A stretch of DNA of 64,000 bases from Novilysobacter antarcticus (GTDB taxonomy: Bacteria > Pseudomonadota > Gammaproteobacteria > Xanthomonadales > Xanthomonadaceae). Positions 46,440 through 55,957 of this stretch are shown piece by piece. The translations under genes and the position numbers were made by a program. Under the pieces are notes generated by a model, which was given only the letters and a program-made list of their open reading frames with translations, did not search any database and was not told the DNA's origin. The stretch's first letter is position 1, and each line of letters starts with the position of its first letter. The DNA lies in assembly GCF_019802285.1 (NCBI RefSeq), contig NZ_JAIEUJ010000001.1:806001-870000 (forward strand). The letters run 5' to 3'.

Positions 46440-47693
46440 ATGGCGGCGGCGGACACCAGTGGGCCTGCGCGCGTCCGCGAAGTAGACGTGGTCGTGGTCG
46501 GCGGCGGCGCGGCCGGCCTGATGTGCGCGATTACCGCCGGTCGACGGGGAAAGCGCATCGTGGTGGTCGAGCATGCGAACCGGGTCGGCAAGAAGATCCT
46601 GATGTCGGGCGGCGGTCGCTGCAATTTCACCAATACCGGCACCACCCCGGCCAACTTCCTGTCAGCCAACCCACACTTCTGCAAGTCGGCCCTGGCGCGC
46701 TACACGCCGTGGCACTTCCTCGACATGGTGGACAGCCATCGCATCGCCTGGCACGAGAAGGAACTCGGCCAGTTGTTCTGCGACGAGTCCTCCAAGCTGA
46801 TCGTGAAGATGCTGCTGGACGAGTGCAGCGCCGCGGGCGTGCAGGTGGAAACCGGGTGCAGCATCCGGCGCATCCAGCGGCTCCCCGTAGCCGACCGTGG
46901 CGTGGCGTCCGGGCAGGACGGGTTCGTGGTGGACACCAGCCTCGGCCAGTTCCGCACCCCGGCCCTGGTCGTCGCCAGCGGCGGGCTGTCGATCCCCAGC
47001 ATGGGTGCCAGTGGCTTCGGCTATGAGGTGGCCAAGCAGTTCGACCACACCGTGCTGCCACTGCGCGCCGGCTTGGTCCCACTGACGCTGAGTGGCGTGC
47101 ACCAGGAACGGCTGGCCGACCTGAGCGGCGTATCACTGCCTGTCACCGCGACCGCCAAGGGGCAGTCCTTCAGCAACTTCATGCTGGTGACGCACCGCGG
47201 CATCAGTGGTCCGGCCATCCTCCAGATCTCGTCCTACTGGCAGCCCGGCGAGGACCTGCAACTGGACCTGCTGCCGGACGCCGATGCGCTGGCAACGCTG
47301 CAGCAGATGCAGCGCGCGCGGCCCGCGGCCGAACTGAAAACACTGCTGGCCGAACTCTTTCCCAAGCGTTTCGCCCAGCGCCTGTGCGATGCATGGCTAA
47401 GTCACCTCCAGCCTGCCCGGCCGATTCGCCAGTTGAACCTGCCGGAGCTCCAGCAAGTCGCCGCGGTGCTGCACCGTTTACCGCTGGTCGCCAGCGGTAC
47501 GGAAGGCTACCGCACTGCCGAGGTCACCCTGGGCGGCGTGGATACCAATGGCGTGTCGTCAACGACGATGGAGTCGCGCCACGTTCCCGGGCTGTATTTC
47601 ATCGGCGAGGTGCTGGACGTCACCGGCTGGCTGGGCGGCTACAACTTCCAGTGGGCCTGGGCGTCGGGACACGCGGCTGGAAGCTCGGTCTAG
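46440..47693 (+). CDS. HI0933/YhiN-family flavoprotein (copy 1)
   Basis: The protein has 417 residues. The N-terminal V-V-G-G-G-A-A-G-L-M-C-A dinucleotide-binding motif is followed by K-K-I-L-M-S-G-G-G-R-C-N-F-T-N, the family hallmark. The middle has a beta-rich insertion domain with V-T-H-R-G-I-S-G-P-A-I-L. The end has V-T-L-G-G-V-D and L-Y-F-I-G-E-V-L-D-V-T-G-W-L-G-G-Y-N-F-Q-W-A, which closes over FAD. The substrate is unknown. It follows yaeQ by 4 bases and converges on the RIO kinase gene. Confidence 0.92.
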   Translation: MAAADTSGPARVREVDVVVVGGGAAGLMCAITAGRRGKRIVVVEHANRVGKKILMSGGGRCNFTNTGTTPANFLSANPHFCKSALARYTPWHFLDMVDSHRIAWHEKELGQLFCDESSKLIVKMLLDECSAAGVQVETGCSIRRIQRLPVADRGVASGQDGFVVDTSLGQFRTPALVVASGGLSIPSMGASGFGYEVAKQFDHTVLPLRAGLVPLTLSGVHQERLADLSGVSLPVTATAKGQSFSNFMLVTHRGISGPAILQISSYWQPGEDLQLDLLPDADALATLQQMQRARPAAELKTLLAELFPKRFAQRLCDAWLSHLQPARPIRQLNLPELQQVAAVLHRLPLVASGTEGYRTAEVTLGGVDTNGVSSTTMESRHVPGLYFIGEVLDVTGWLGGYNFQWAWASGHAAGSSV

Positions 47694-47800
47694 AAGCGCG
47701 CCCGGTCCTGGAGCTCGAAGCGCTCGTTCTCCGACAGGCTGGCAGGATCGTTGGTCACCGCGGTCAACGCAATATAGAGCGCCGTGCCACGGACGCGGAG
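47690..47800 (-). pseudogene. Coding-like in-frame remnant after the RIO kinase stop
   Basis: Directly after the RIO kinase TGA, in the same frame, 36 sense codons run to a TAG at 47692-47690. They encode G-T-A-L-Y-I-A-L-T-A-V-T-N-D-P-A then S-L-S-E-N-E-R-F-E-L-Q-D-R. About 30 of 35 codons counted have G or C in the third position, as in real genes here. No start codon or ribosome site precedes it. It may be a decayed C-terminus of a lost gene or of a longer kinase, or chance. Confidence 0.35.
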
Positions 47801-48658
47801 TCAGCCCTCCTCGGCTGCCGCCTCGCGCCCCTGCTGCCGGATGAGCGCTTCCTCGCGGGCGTCGCGGATGGCTAGCTGGACGCTGTCCAGATCCGCGCTG
47901 GACTCGTCGAATGCGTATTCGCCGGTGAGCGGGCTGTCGGGGCGCAGCTCGCCCTTCTCATACAGCGCCCACATCTCCTCGGCGTAGTGCGTCGACAGCA
48001 ACTCCGGGGCGGCCGCGCCGAGGCTGAGGGTGAGGTTGTTGACGTCACGCTGGAGCATCTTGCGCGCGGCGTTGTTGCCCGACGCACTGACTACCTGCGG
48101 GAAGTCGATCAGCACCGGGCCGTCGGGACCGACCAGCACGTTGTACTCGGACAGATCGCCGTGGATCAGGTCGATGCACAACATCAGCACGACCTGGCGC
48201 ACAAGGAAGGCGTGGTACTCGCGCGCCTGCGCCGCGGACAACTCGACCTCGCCCAGGCGCGCGGCGGAATGGCCTTCGGAATCGGTGACCAGTTCCATCA
48301 CCAGCACGCCGTTGTAATACCCGCGCGGCGCCGGAACCCGCACTCCGGCGTCGACGAGGCGGTAGAGCGCGTCAACCTCGGTGTTCTTCCAGGCGGCCTC
48401 CTGCTCCTTGCGGCCGAACTTGCTCGCCTTGGTGATCGCGCGCTGCTCGCGACTGCCGCGGACCTTGCGTCCTTCCTGGTATTGCACGCGCTGCTGGAAG
48501 CTGCGCTGGGCCATGTCCTTGTAGACCTTGGCGCACAGGATCTCATCGCCGGAACGGACCACGTAGACGTCTGCTTCCTTGCCGCTCTTGAGCGGACGCA
48601 GCACTTCGTCGATCACACCTTCATCGATCAACGGCTGCAAGCCGGCGGGGGTCTTCAT
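47801..48658 (-). CDS. RIO1-like serine protein kinase
   Basis: The protein has 285 residues. S-G-K-E-A-D-V-Y-V-V is the RIO-type nucleotide loop, I-L-C-A-K-V-Y-K the ATP-binding Lys, H-G-D-L-S-E-Y-N-V-L-V the catalytic loop and V-L-I-D-F-P-Q-V-V the metal-binding Asp. RIO kinases act in ribosome maturation in eukaryotes and archaea; bacterial copies are widespread with unknown targets. Arg/Lys/Gln-rich stretches (about 50-95) could bind RNA. It is divergent from the FKBP gene. Confidence 0.92.
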   Translation of the reverse strand: MKTPAGLQPLIDEGVIDEVLRPLKSGKEADVYVVRSGDEILCAKVYKDMAQRSFQQRVQYQEGRKVRGSREQRAITKASKFGRKEQEAAWKNTEVDALYRLVDAGVRVPAPRGYYNGVLVMELVTDSEGHSAARLGEVELSAAQAREYHAFLVRQVVLMLCIDLIHGDLSEYNVLVGPDGPVLIDFPQVVSASGNNAARKMLQRDVNNLTLSLGAAAPELLSTHYAEEMWALYEKGELRPDSPLTGEYAFDESSADLDSVQLAIRDAREEALIRQQGREAAAEEG

Positions 48659-48786
48659 GTTTGACGTTCGGCCTTGGATGGCCGGCCAGTATGGTCGATT
48701 GGCCGCAATCTGGCCCGGATCGCGATGAGCGCATTGCCGATCAGCGGTATCGTTGGCCTCCCCAAGCCGCCTGCGAAGCCATCACC

Positions 48787-49269
48787 TTGAAGCGACTCCC
48801 GCACCACAACGCCGCGCGCGCCGCATCCCCGTTCGTGCTCGCACTTGCCCTCGCCGGCGCGCTGCTGGCGGCATGTTCGCCCTCCACGCCGCCCGCCCCG
48901 CCCAATGGCAGCGTGGCCGAACTGCAACGGATCGACCTGGTCGATGGCGCTGGTGCGGTGGCGGCAGCAGGCGATGAGATCAGCGTCCACTACACCGGCT
49001 GGGTGTACGACAAGGACGCTCCGGAGCAGCGCGGCGCCCAGTTCGACAGCTCCCGCGAGCGCGGTACGCCCATCGAATTTGTGCTGGGCGCCGGCCGCGT
49101 GATCCGCGGCTGGGATGACGGCGTGGCGGGCATGCGCGTCGGCGGCAAGCGGGTGCTGTTGATACCTGCGTCGCAGGGCTACGGGCAACGGGGCGCCGGC
49201 GGGGTGATTCCGCCGGACGCCTCGCTGGTGTTCGAGGTCGAGCTGATGGACGTCAGAAAGAAGCGCTGA
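48787..49269 (+). CDS. FKBP-type peptidyl-prolyl isomerase, lipoprotein
   Basis: The protein has 160 residues, starting at TTG 48787 because K-R-L-P-H-H directly precedes a good lipoprotein signal ending L-A-A-C. A longer frame from 48661 would bury that signal and is rejected. The FKBP domain has V-H-Y-T-G-W, F-D-S-S-R-E-R-G-T-P-I-E-F, V-I-R-G-W-D-D-G-V-A-G-M-R-V-G-G-K-R and a Y-G-Q-R-G-x-G-G-V-I-P loop, so catalytic residues look complete. It would fold proteins in the periplasm. Confidence 0.85.
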   Translation: MKRLPHHNAARAASPFVLALALAGALLAACSPSTPPAPPNGSVAELQRIDLVDGAGAVAAAGDEISVHYTGWVYDKDAPEQRGAQFDSSRERGTPIEFVLGAGRVIRGWDDGVAGMRVGGKRVLLIPASQGYGQRGAGGVIPPDASLVFEVELMDVRKKR

Positions 49270-49298
49270 GTCGGAGGTCCCGGCCAGGGCTGCGTGCG

Positions 49299-50285
<987 letters not shown>

Positions 50286-50382
50286 GGGGAACACTCGCGG
50301 GGGATGGTCCAGTGCCCTTTACATGGGGCCGTCGTGGCCGTTTTGCCAACCTGCATGGCGATACTTCCGCCGAAGGTTCGTA

Positions 50383-50401
50383 GATAATAGCGATTCTCAT
50401 T
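50383..50401 (+). promoter_or_regulatory. Candidate Fur box before the fbp operon
   Basis: GATAATAGCGATTCTCATT (minus strand AATGAGAATCGCTATTATC) matches about 13 of 19 positions of the classical AATGAGAATNATTCTCATT and 11 of 19 of GATAATGATAATCATTATC. It includes a GATAAT that could serve as -10. It lies 23 bases before the fbpA GTG. A ferric-iron transporter is a classical Fur target. Confidence 0.55.
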
Positions 50402-50423
50402 TGTACCCAGCCGAGGTGCCTCC

Positions 50424-51473
50424 GTGCGACCGCTCCCCCTGACTGCCGTCATCCTGGCCGCGCTTGCGGCCTGCTCCGCCGACAAGCAGCCTTCAAGTGA
50501 TTCCGGAACCGCCGTCCCATCGGGCGACGCTGCCAACGAACTGGTGGTCTACACCTCCCGCAACGAGCAGTTGCTCAAGCCCCTGTTCGACCGCTACACC
50601 GAGGAGACCGGGGTCAAGATCACCTACCTGACCGACAAGGCGCCACCGCTGATGGAGCGGCTCAAGGCCGAAGGCAGCCGCAGCAAGGCGGACGTGTTCA
50701 TCACTGTGGACGCGGGCAACCTCTGGCAGGCGACCAACATGGACCTGCTGCAGCCGGTGGACTCCGAGCGCCTGCGCAACAACATCCCGGAAAACCTGCG
50801 CGACCCCGAGAACCGCTGGTTCGGCCTCTCCGTGCGCGCGCGCACGATCATCCACGACCCTGCCAAGGCACCGGCCGCCACCCTGTCGACGTACGAAGAC
50901 CTCGCTGATCCCAAGTGGAAGGGCAAGCTGTGCCTGCGCACCAGCAACTCGGTCTACAACCAGAGTCTGGTCGCCACGATGATGGCCAGCCTGGGCGCGG
51001 AAAAGACCGAGGAAGTCGTGCGCGGCTGGGTCGCCAACCTGGCGGCGCCGCCGATGGCCAGCGACAACGAGGTGATCGAGGCCATTGCTGCAGGCCGTTG
51101 CGCCGTGGGCATCAGCAACACCTATTACCTGGGTCGTGCGCTGCGCAAGGACGCGTCGCTGCCGGTCACCGTTTTCTGGCCCAATCAGGCCGAGGGCGAA
51201 CGTGGTGTCCACGTCAACGTTTCAGGTGCCGGCGTGACCCGCCACGCGCCACATCCGCAGGCCGCGCGCGAGTTCATCGAGTGGCTTTCCGACGGTGAGG
51301 CGCAGGCGCTGTTCGCCGGCGAGAACCTGGAGTATCCGGCCAACCCGAATATCGCCACCGACCCGTTGATCAAGGCATGGGGCGATTACCGCCAGGATCT
51401 GATCAACGTCTCCCAGGCCGGCGCGATGCAGGCCGATGCCGTCAAGCTGATGGATCGTGCCGGCTATCGCTGA
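50424..51473 (+). CDS. fbpA: Ferric iron ABC transporter, substrate-binding lipoprotein
   Basis: The protein has 349 residues from GTG 50424, which has a GAGGTG ribosome site. A lipoprotein signal ends L-A-A-C at about residue 16. V-V-Y-T-S-R-N-E-Q-L-L-K-P-L-F starts the binding domain and N-T-Y-Y-L-G-R-A-L holds the adjacent Tyr pair that coordinates Fe(III) in FbpA. It carries iron from the periplasm to the permease. First of three overlapping genes, with a candidate Fur box in front. Confidence 0.92.
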   Translation: MRPLPLTAVILAALAACSADKQPSSDSGTAVPSGDAANELVVYTSRNEQLLKPLFDRYTEETGVKITYLTDKAPPLMERLKAEGSRSKADVFITVDAGNLWQATNMDLLQPVDSERLRNNIPENLRDPENRWFGLSVRARTIIHDPAKAPAATLSTYEDLADPKWKGKLCLRTSNSVYNQSLVATMMASLGAEKTEEVVRGWVANLAAPPMASDNEVIEAIAAGRCAVGISNTYYLGRALRKDASLPVTVFWPNQAEGERGVHVNVSGAGVTRHAPHPQAAREFIEWLSDGEAQALFAGENLEYPANPNIATDPLIKAWGDYRQDLINVSQAGAMQADAVKLMDRAGYR

Positions 51474-53103
51474 TCCGTTCACCCTTCCACCGCCGCCGAC
51501 TGCGCACGGGCGCCATGCCCGCGCGCAGCCGGGCCCGCGTGGATGGACCTGGCTGGCGGTCGCGCTGACGCTTCCCAGCCTGATTCCGCTTGGGGCCACC
51601 CTGGCGGCACTGGCGCGTCCCGATACCGACACCCTGCAGCATCTGTGGCAGTACGTGCTGCCACAGGTCGCCGGCAACACCGCGTGGCTGCTGCTGGGAG
51701 TCGGCGCGGGCAGCGCCGTCCTGGGCACCACACTGGCCGCGCTGGTGGCGCTCTGCGAATTCCCCGGGCGGCGCTGGTTTGCGTGGCTGCTGGTGCTGCC
51801 CTTGGCCATGCCCGGCTACGTGCTCGCGGTGGCCTTCATCGCGCTGTTCGACTACGGCGCACCGTTCACCGTCTGGCTGCGTGAGCACTCAGCGTTGCAA
51901 CTGCCCGACATACGCTCCCGCGCAGGTCTGATCGCGGTGATGACGCTGGCGTTGTACCCCTACGTGTACCTCGTTGCCCGCGAGGCATTTGCCAGCCAGG
52001 GCGCGCGCGCACTGGAAGCGGCTCGCGCCTTGGGGATGGGACCTTGGCGGTCGTTTTTCCGCGCCAGCCTGCCGATGGCGCGGCCGTGGATCGCCGGCGG
52101 CACGCTGCTGGTAATGATGGAGACCCTGGCCGACTTCGGTGCGGTGTCCGCCTTCAATTACGACACCTTCACCACTGCGATCTACAAGGCCTGGTTTGCC
52201 CTGTTCTCCACAGATACGGCCTTGCAGATCGCCGCGGTCCTGCTGGTAGCCGTGTTGGTGCTGGTCGGCCTGGAGACCGCATCGCGGCGTCGCCAGTCAT
52301 TCGTCTCCGTCGGTCACGCCAAGGCGCCACGGTTGCAGACGGGACGTCCGGGATGGTGGGCGACGGGCTTGTGCGCGCTGGTGTTGCTGGTCGCCCTTGG
52401 CCTGCCGCTGTCGCAGCTGGTCTGGCAGGCGCTGGCGCATCTGGACGATCTGGACACGCGCTATTTCGCGAGCCTGCGCAACGCCCTGTCACTGTCAGCC
52501 ATGGCTGCGGCACTGACGACCGCAGCGGCCTTCGTCATCGCGCTGGGCGCGCGTGAGCAACCCGGCTTCCTCACCACCACCGCCACCCGTATCTCCACCC
52601 TGGGGTACGGGCTTCCAGGCGCACTGTTGGCTATCGGCCTGTATGTGCCGGTCGCCCGGTTCTCGACCTGGCTGGCCGAGACCCGCGACTGGGATGTGCC
52701 GTTGGAAGGCGGATTGATGCTGTTGCTGGTGGCCTACGGCATCCGCTTCCTTGCCGTGGCGCATGCCCCGGTCGCCGGCGGGCTGTTGCGCGTCCGTCCG
52801 CAGTTGCTGGAGGCCAGCCGCAGCATGGGCGTGACCGGTGCCCGGCAGCTACGGGTGGTGCACTGGCCGCTGCTGCGCGGCAGCTTCGCCACCGCAGCAC
52901 TGCTCGTGCTGGTGGACACGATGAAGGAAATGCCAATTACCCTGATGATGCGTCCATTCGGCTGGGACACGTTGGCCACGCGGGTGTTCGAGCTGACCAA
53001 CGAAGGCGAATACGCCCGTGCCGCCCTGCCTTCGCTGGCGATCGCCCTGGCGGGTTTGATACCGGTGATCGCCCTGACCCGTCGAGGACGCGATGCGGCT
53101 TGA
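51457..53103 (+). CDS. fbpB: Ferric iron ABC transporter, permease
   Basis: The protein has 548 residues in two fused permease halves, each with about six helices and an EAA loop (E-A-A-R-A-L-G-M-G-P-W in the first, E-A-S-R-S-M-G-V-T in the second). The start at GTG 51457 lies 17 bases inside fbpA, implying coupling. It is the usual FbpB/SfuB two-in-one arrangement and forms the inner-membrane pathway for Fe(III). The fbpC start overlaps its end by 11 bases. Confidence 0.92.
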   Translation: MPAIADPFTLPPPPTAHGRHARAQPGPRGWTWLAVALTLPSLIPLGATLAALARPDTDTLQHLWQYVLPQVAGNTAWLLLGVGAGSAVLGTTLAALVALCEFPGRRWFAWLLVLPLAMPGYVLAVAFIALFDYGAPFTVWLREHSALQLPDIRSRAGLIAVMTLALYPYVYLVAREAFASQGARALEAARALGMGPWRSFFRASLPMARPWIAGGTLLVMMETLADFGAVSAFNYDTFTTAIYKAWFALFSTDTALQIAAVLLVAVLVLVGLETASRRRQSFVSVGHAKAPRLQTGRPGWWATGLCALVLLVALGLPLSQLVWQALAHLDDLDTRYFASLRNALSLSAMAAALTTAAAFVIALGAREQPGFLTTTATRISTLGYGLPGALLAIGLYVPVARFSTWLAETRDWDVPLEGGLMLLLVAYGIRFLAVAHAPVAGGLLRVRPQLLEASRSMGVTGARQLRVVHWPLLRGSFATAALLVLVDTMKEMPITLMMRPFGWDTLATRVFELTNEGEYARAALPSLAIALAGLIPVIALTRRGRDAA

Positions 53104-54151
53104 GATCGAAAATGGCGCGGTCGGCTATGACGGCCGCGTGGTCCTCTCCGGTGCCAGCCTGGAGCTGGCAGACGGGCAAATCGGCTGCCTGATCGGCCCT
53201 TCCGGCGCGGGCAAGACCACGTTATTGCGGGCCGTCGCTGGATTCGAGCCCCTTTTAGCCGGTCGCATCCGCGCAGACGGCGAGCTGCTGGTTGGCAACG
53301 GCGTCCACCTTCCGCCGGAAAAGCGGCAGATGGGCATGGTGTTCCAGGATCACGCCTTGTTGCCCCATCTCAGCGTGATCGACAACGTCCGCTTCGGCCT
53401 GTTCCGCTGGCCCCGCGCAAAATCCAGGTCGCGCGCGGCGGAGATGCTCGACCTGGTCGGGCTGGCCGATTACGCCAAGCGACCTCCGCACCAGCTCTCC
53501 GGGGGCCAGCAACAACGGGTCGCCCTGGCCCGGGCGCTTGCACCAGAGCCACGCATGGTGCTGCTGGATGAACCCTTTTCCAGCCTTGATCCGGACCTGC
53601 GCGAACGCCTTGCCATCCAGGTCCGCGCCGCGCTGAAGGCGACCGGCATCGGCGCGCTGATGGTCACCCACTCCCAGGCGGAAGCCTTTGCCATGGCCGA
53701 TCTGGTTGGCGTAATCGGGGAAGGCCGCCTGCAGCAGTGGACGACCGCCTACGACCTCTACCACCGTCCGGCCAACCCATTCGTGGCCGGCTTTGTCGGC
53801 GAAGGCGTGCTGCTGCCGGCGCGCGTGGTGGACGACATGCATGTGGGAACGGGTTTTGGTGTCCTCATGTCGGATCATCGGCTGGTCAGCGCGCCCGGAT
53901 CACAGGTCCAGATGCTGCTGCGCCCGGACGACGTGCTCCATGACGACCATGCCCCGATGCAGGCGCGGATCGTGCGGCGTCATTTCCGGGGCGCCGATTT
54001 CCTGTACACCCTGCAACTGGACGACGGTGAACAGGTGCAGGCCCTGGTTCCGTCGCACCACGACCACGCGGTCGGCCAGGACATTGGTATCCGGCTCGAC
54101 CTGGAGCACGTGGTCGTGTTCGAGCCGGACGTCCCGGCCGGCGGCGCCTAA
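53093..54151 (+). CDS. fbpC: Ferric iron ABC transporter, ATP-binding protein
   Basis: The protein has 352 residues. G-P-S-G-A-G-K-T-T is Walker A, Q-L-S-G-G-Q-Q-Q-R-V-A-L-A-R-A-L is the signature, V-L-L-D-E-P-F-S-S-L-D-P is Walker B/D-loop and V-T-H-S-Q-A-E-A the H-loop. The last 110 residues are the TOBE-like regulatory domain seen in FbpC/PotA. It powers FbpB. Third gene of the operon. Confidence 0.93.
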   Translation: MRLEIENGAVGYDGRVVLSGASLELADGQIGCLIGPSGAGKTTLLRAVAGFEPLLAGRIRADGELLVGNGVHLPPEKRQMGMVFQDHALLPHLSVIDNVRFGLFRWPRAKSRSRAAEMLDLVGLADYAKRPPHQLSGGQQQRVALARALAPEPRMVLLDEPFSSLDPDLRERLAIQVRAALKATGIGALMVTHSQAEAFAMADLVGVIGEGRLQQWTTAYDLYHRPANPFVAGFVGEGVLLPARVVDDMHVGTGFGVLMSDHRLVSAPGSQVQMLLRPDDVLHDDHAPMQARIVRRHFRGADFLYTLQLDDGEQVQALVPSHHDHAVGQDIGIRLDLEHVVVFEPDVPAGGA

Positions 54152-54163
54152 CGCGTCAGCCGG

Positions 54164-55864
54164 CTACCCCGCATCCGGCTTGAGCGGCACCAGGCGCAGG
54201 TCGTGGAAGTCGAAGCTGAAGTCGGTCAGCGGCGAGATCGCCTGCATGCGGCCCTCGCGGATCGCCCCGTCCGGCTCAAGCGAGAAGGTCAGGAACGCGT
54301 CGGCGTTCAGCCAGCGCTCGTCCCAGCGCACCACGAAGGTGTCGTGCTGCCAGTGGCTGAGGGTGCCGACCAGGTCGGGCGTCTTTGCGAAGCGGATCCG
54401 CAGCTTGTCGCCAGTCCGCTCGACGACGATGTCGCCGTACCACGGGTCACGGTAGGTCGCGACGTACGCACTCAACGGCAGCGACGGCTTTGAGCGCAGG
54501 TCGCGCTTGGCAATGTGTTCCTGCCAGGACTTGTCGGCCTTTTCCTGCGCATCGCCCCGCGCCGAAAGATACGCGCTCGTCCAGTCGGTCCGCGGACCGT
54601 CCAGGTAGGCATCCAGCACGCGCATCGTCGCCGCCTGGAATGCGCCGCCCTGCTCGGCGCTCGTGAGCACGATGATCCCCAGGTTCTGCTCAGGCACCAG
54701 GGTGATGCGGGAGACGAAACCCGGCCAGCCGCCCGTGTGCCAGACCAGTTTGCGGCCGCGATAGTCCGACAGCGACCAACCCTCGCCATAGCCGGCGTAG
54801 TTGGGCGTGGCGGCAGCCAGCGCGGGCACCGACGGCTTGGCGACCGGAATCGGGGTGATCATCGACCACATCTCACGCTGGCGTTTCTGGCTGAACAGAC
54901 GCCTGGCGCTGTCACCTTCGCCGGAAATCACGCCGCCATCGAGCTGCACCCGTACCCAGTTGGTCAGATCGTGGACGCTGGAGTAGATGCCGCCGGCGCC
55001 AGACACATTGCCCCAGCTCACGCGCGGGGCCGCCACCAGATTCGTGAAATCTGCCTGTGCGTAGCCGGTTGCGACGTTGTCGCCGGCCTGCAGGTAATCG
55101 CTGTTGAAGCGGGTGTCGTCCATGCCCAGCGGACGGAAGATCCGGGTCTGCAGGAACTCCCGGAACGGCTGGCCACTGGCAGACTCGACGACCAGCTGCG
55201 CGACGCCAAACAGGATGTTGTCGTAGGCGTAGCGGTCGCGGAAGCCGCCCTTGAGCGGGACATCCTTCAAGCGGCGCGCGACTTCTTCCGTTGTGTATTT
55301 CGAGCCGGGCCAGTACAGCAGGTCACCCGCGCCCAGGCCGAGGCCGCTGCGATGCGCGAGCAGGTCGCGGATGCGCATCTCGCCGGTGACGTAGGCATCC
55401 GACATGCGGAACCAGGGCAGGTGGTCGACCACCCGGTCGTCCATTTTCAGCTTGCCCTCATCGGCCAGCATCGACAGTGCGGCGGCGGTGAATGCCTTGG
55501 TGTTGGAGGCGATGGCGAACAGGGTGCGCTCGTCCACCGGCACCTTGCTCTCCAGATCGCGCGTGCCGTAGCCGCGCTCCAACACGACGCGACCCTCCTT
55601 GACGATCGCCACCGCCATCCCCGGCACCTCGAAGCGCGCGCGGATGTCCTCGATGTAGGCGTCGAAGTCGGCAAGCTGCGCCGGCAACCCCGCCGGCGCA
55701 TCGGCGAAGACACCGACGTCGGCCGCTGGGGTCGTATCGGTTGCGGCCTCCCGTGCCTGCGCGTGCGCCTGCGCGCCGGGGACCAGCGCCATCGCGGCGC
55801 TCAGTGCGATGGCAAGGGCGAGCCATTTGCCGGCGCCTTGCCGGCGAACGTTGTTGATAGGCAT
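54164..55864 (-). CDS. Serine hydrolase, class C beta-lactamase-like, with C-terminal DUF3471-type domain
   Basis: The protein has 566 residues from ATG 55864; the open frame continues to 56365 but that part is antisense to the flavoprotein gene. Signal residues are about 1-36. S-N-T-K (S120, K123) is the SxxK nucleophile, Y-D-N (Y214) the YxN motif and H-T-G-G the KTG-equivalent. About 130 extra residues at the end form a beta-rich domain. Such proteins hydrolyse peptides or esters in the periplasm; beta-lactam resistance is not implied. It converges on fbpC. Confidence 0.88.
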   Translation of the reverse strand: MPINNVRRQGAGKWLALAIALSAAMALVPGAQAHAQAREAATDTTPAADVGVFADAPAGLPAQLADFDAYIEDIRARFEVPGMAVAIVKEGRVVLERGYGTRDLESKVPVDERTLFAIASNTKAFTAAALSMLADEGKLKMDDRVVDHLPWFRMSDAYVTGEMRIRDLLAHRSGLGLGAGDLLYWPGSKYTTEEVARRLKDVPLKGGFRDRYAYDNILFGVAQLVVESASGQPFREFLQTRIFRPLGMDDTRFNSDYLQAGDNVATGYAQADFTNLVAAPRVSWGNVSGAGGIYSSVHDLTNWVRVQLDGGVISGEGDSARRLFSQKRQREMWSMITPIPVAKPSVPALAAATPNYAGYGEGWSLSDYRGRKLVWHTGGWPGFVSRITLVPEQNLGIIVLTSAEQGGAFQAATMRVLDAYLDGPRTDWTSAYLSARGDAQEKADKSWQEHIAKRDLRSKPSLPLSAYVATYRDPWYGDIVVERTGDKLRIRFAKTPDLVGTLSHWQHDTFVVRWDERWLNADAFLTFSLEPDGAIREGRMQAISPLTDFSFDFHDLRLVPLKPDAG

Positions 55865-55957
55865 CTGTATCCGTATCCCCTGGAATGCGAAGGGCTGAAG
55901 ATACCCCAGCGCGGCATAATGCAGCGCCGCAATGCCGTGCCACCCCGGAGCCGTTTG

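Noticed and set aside
54515-55957. 481-residue N-terminal extension of the second flavoprotein
   Set aside because: It is antisense to the serine hydrolase; the FAD-binding motif begins right after ATG 55958, which has a ribosome site.
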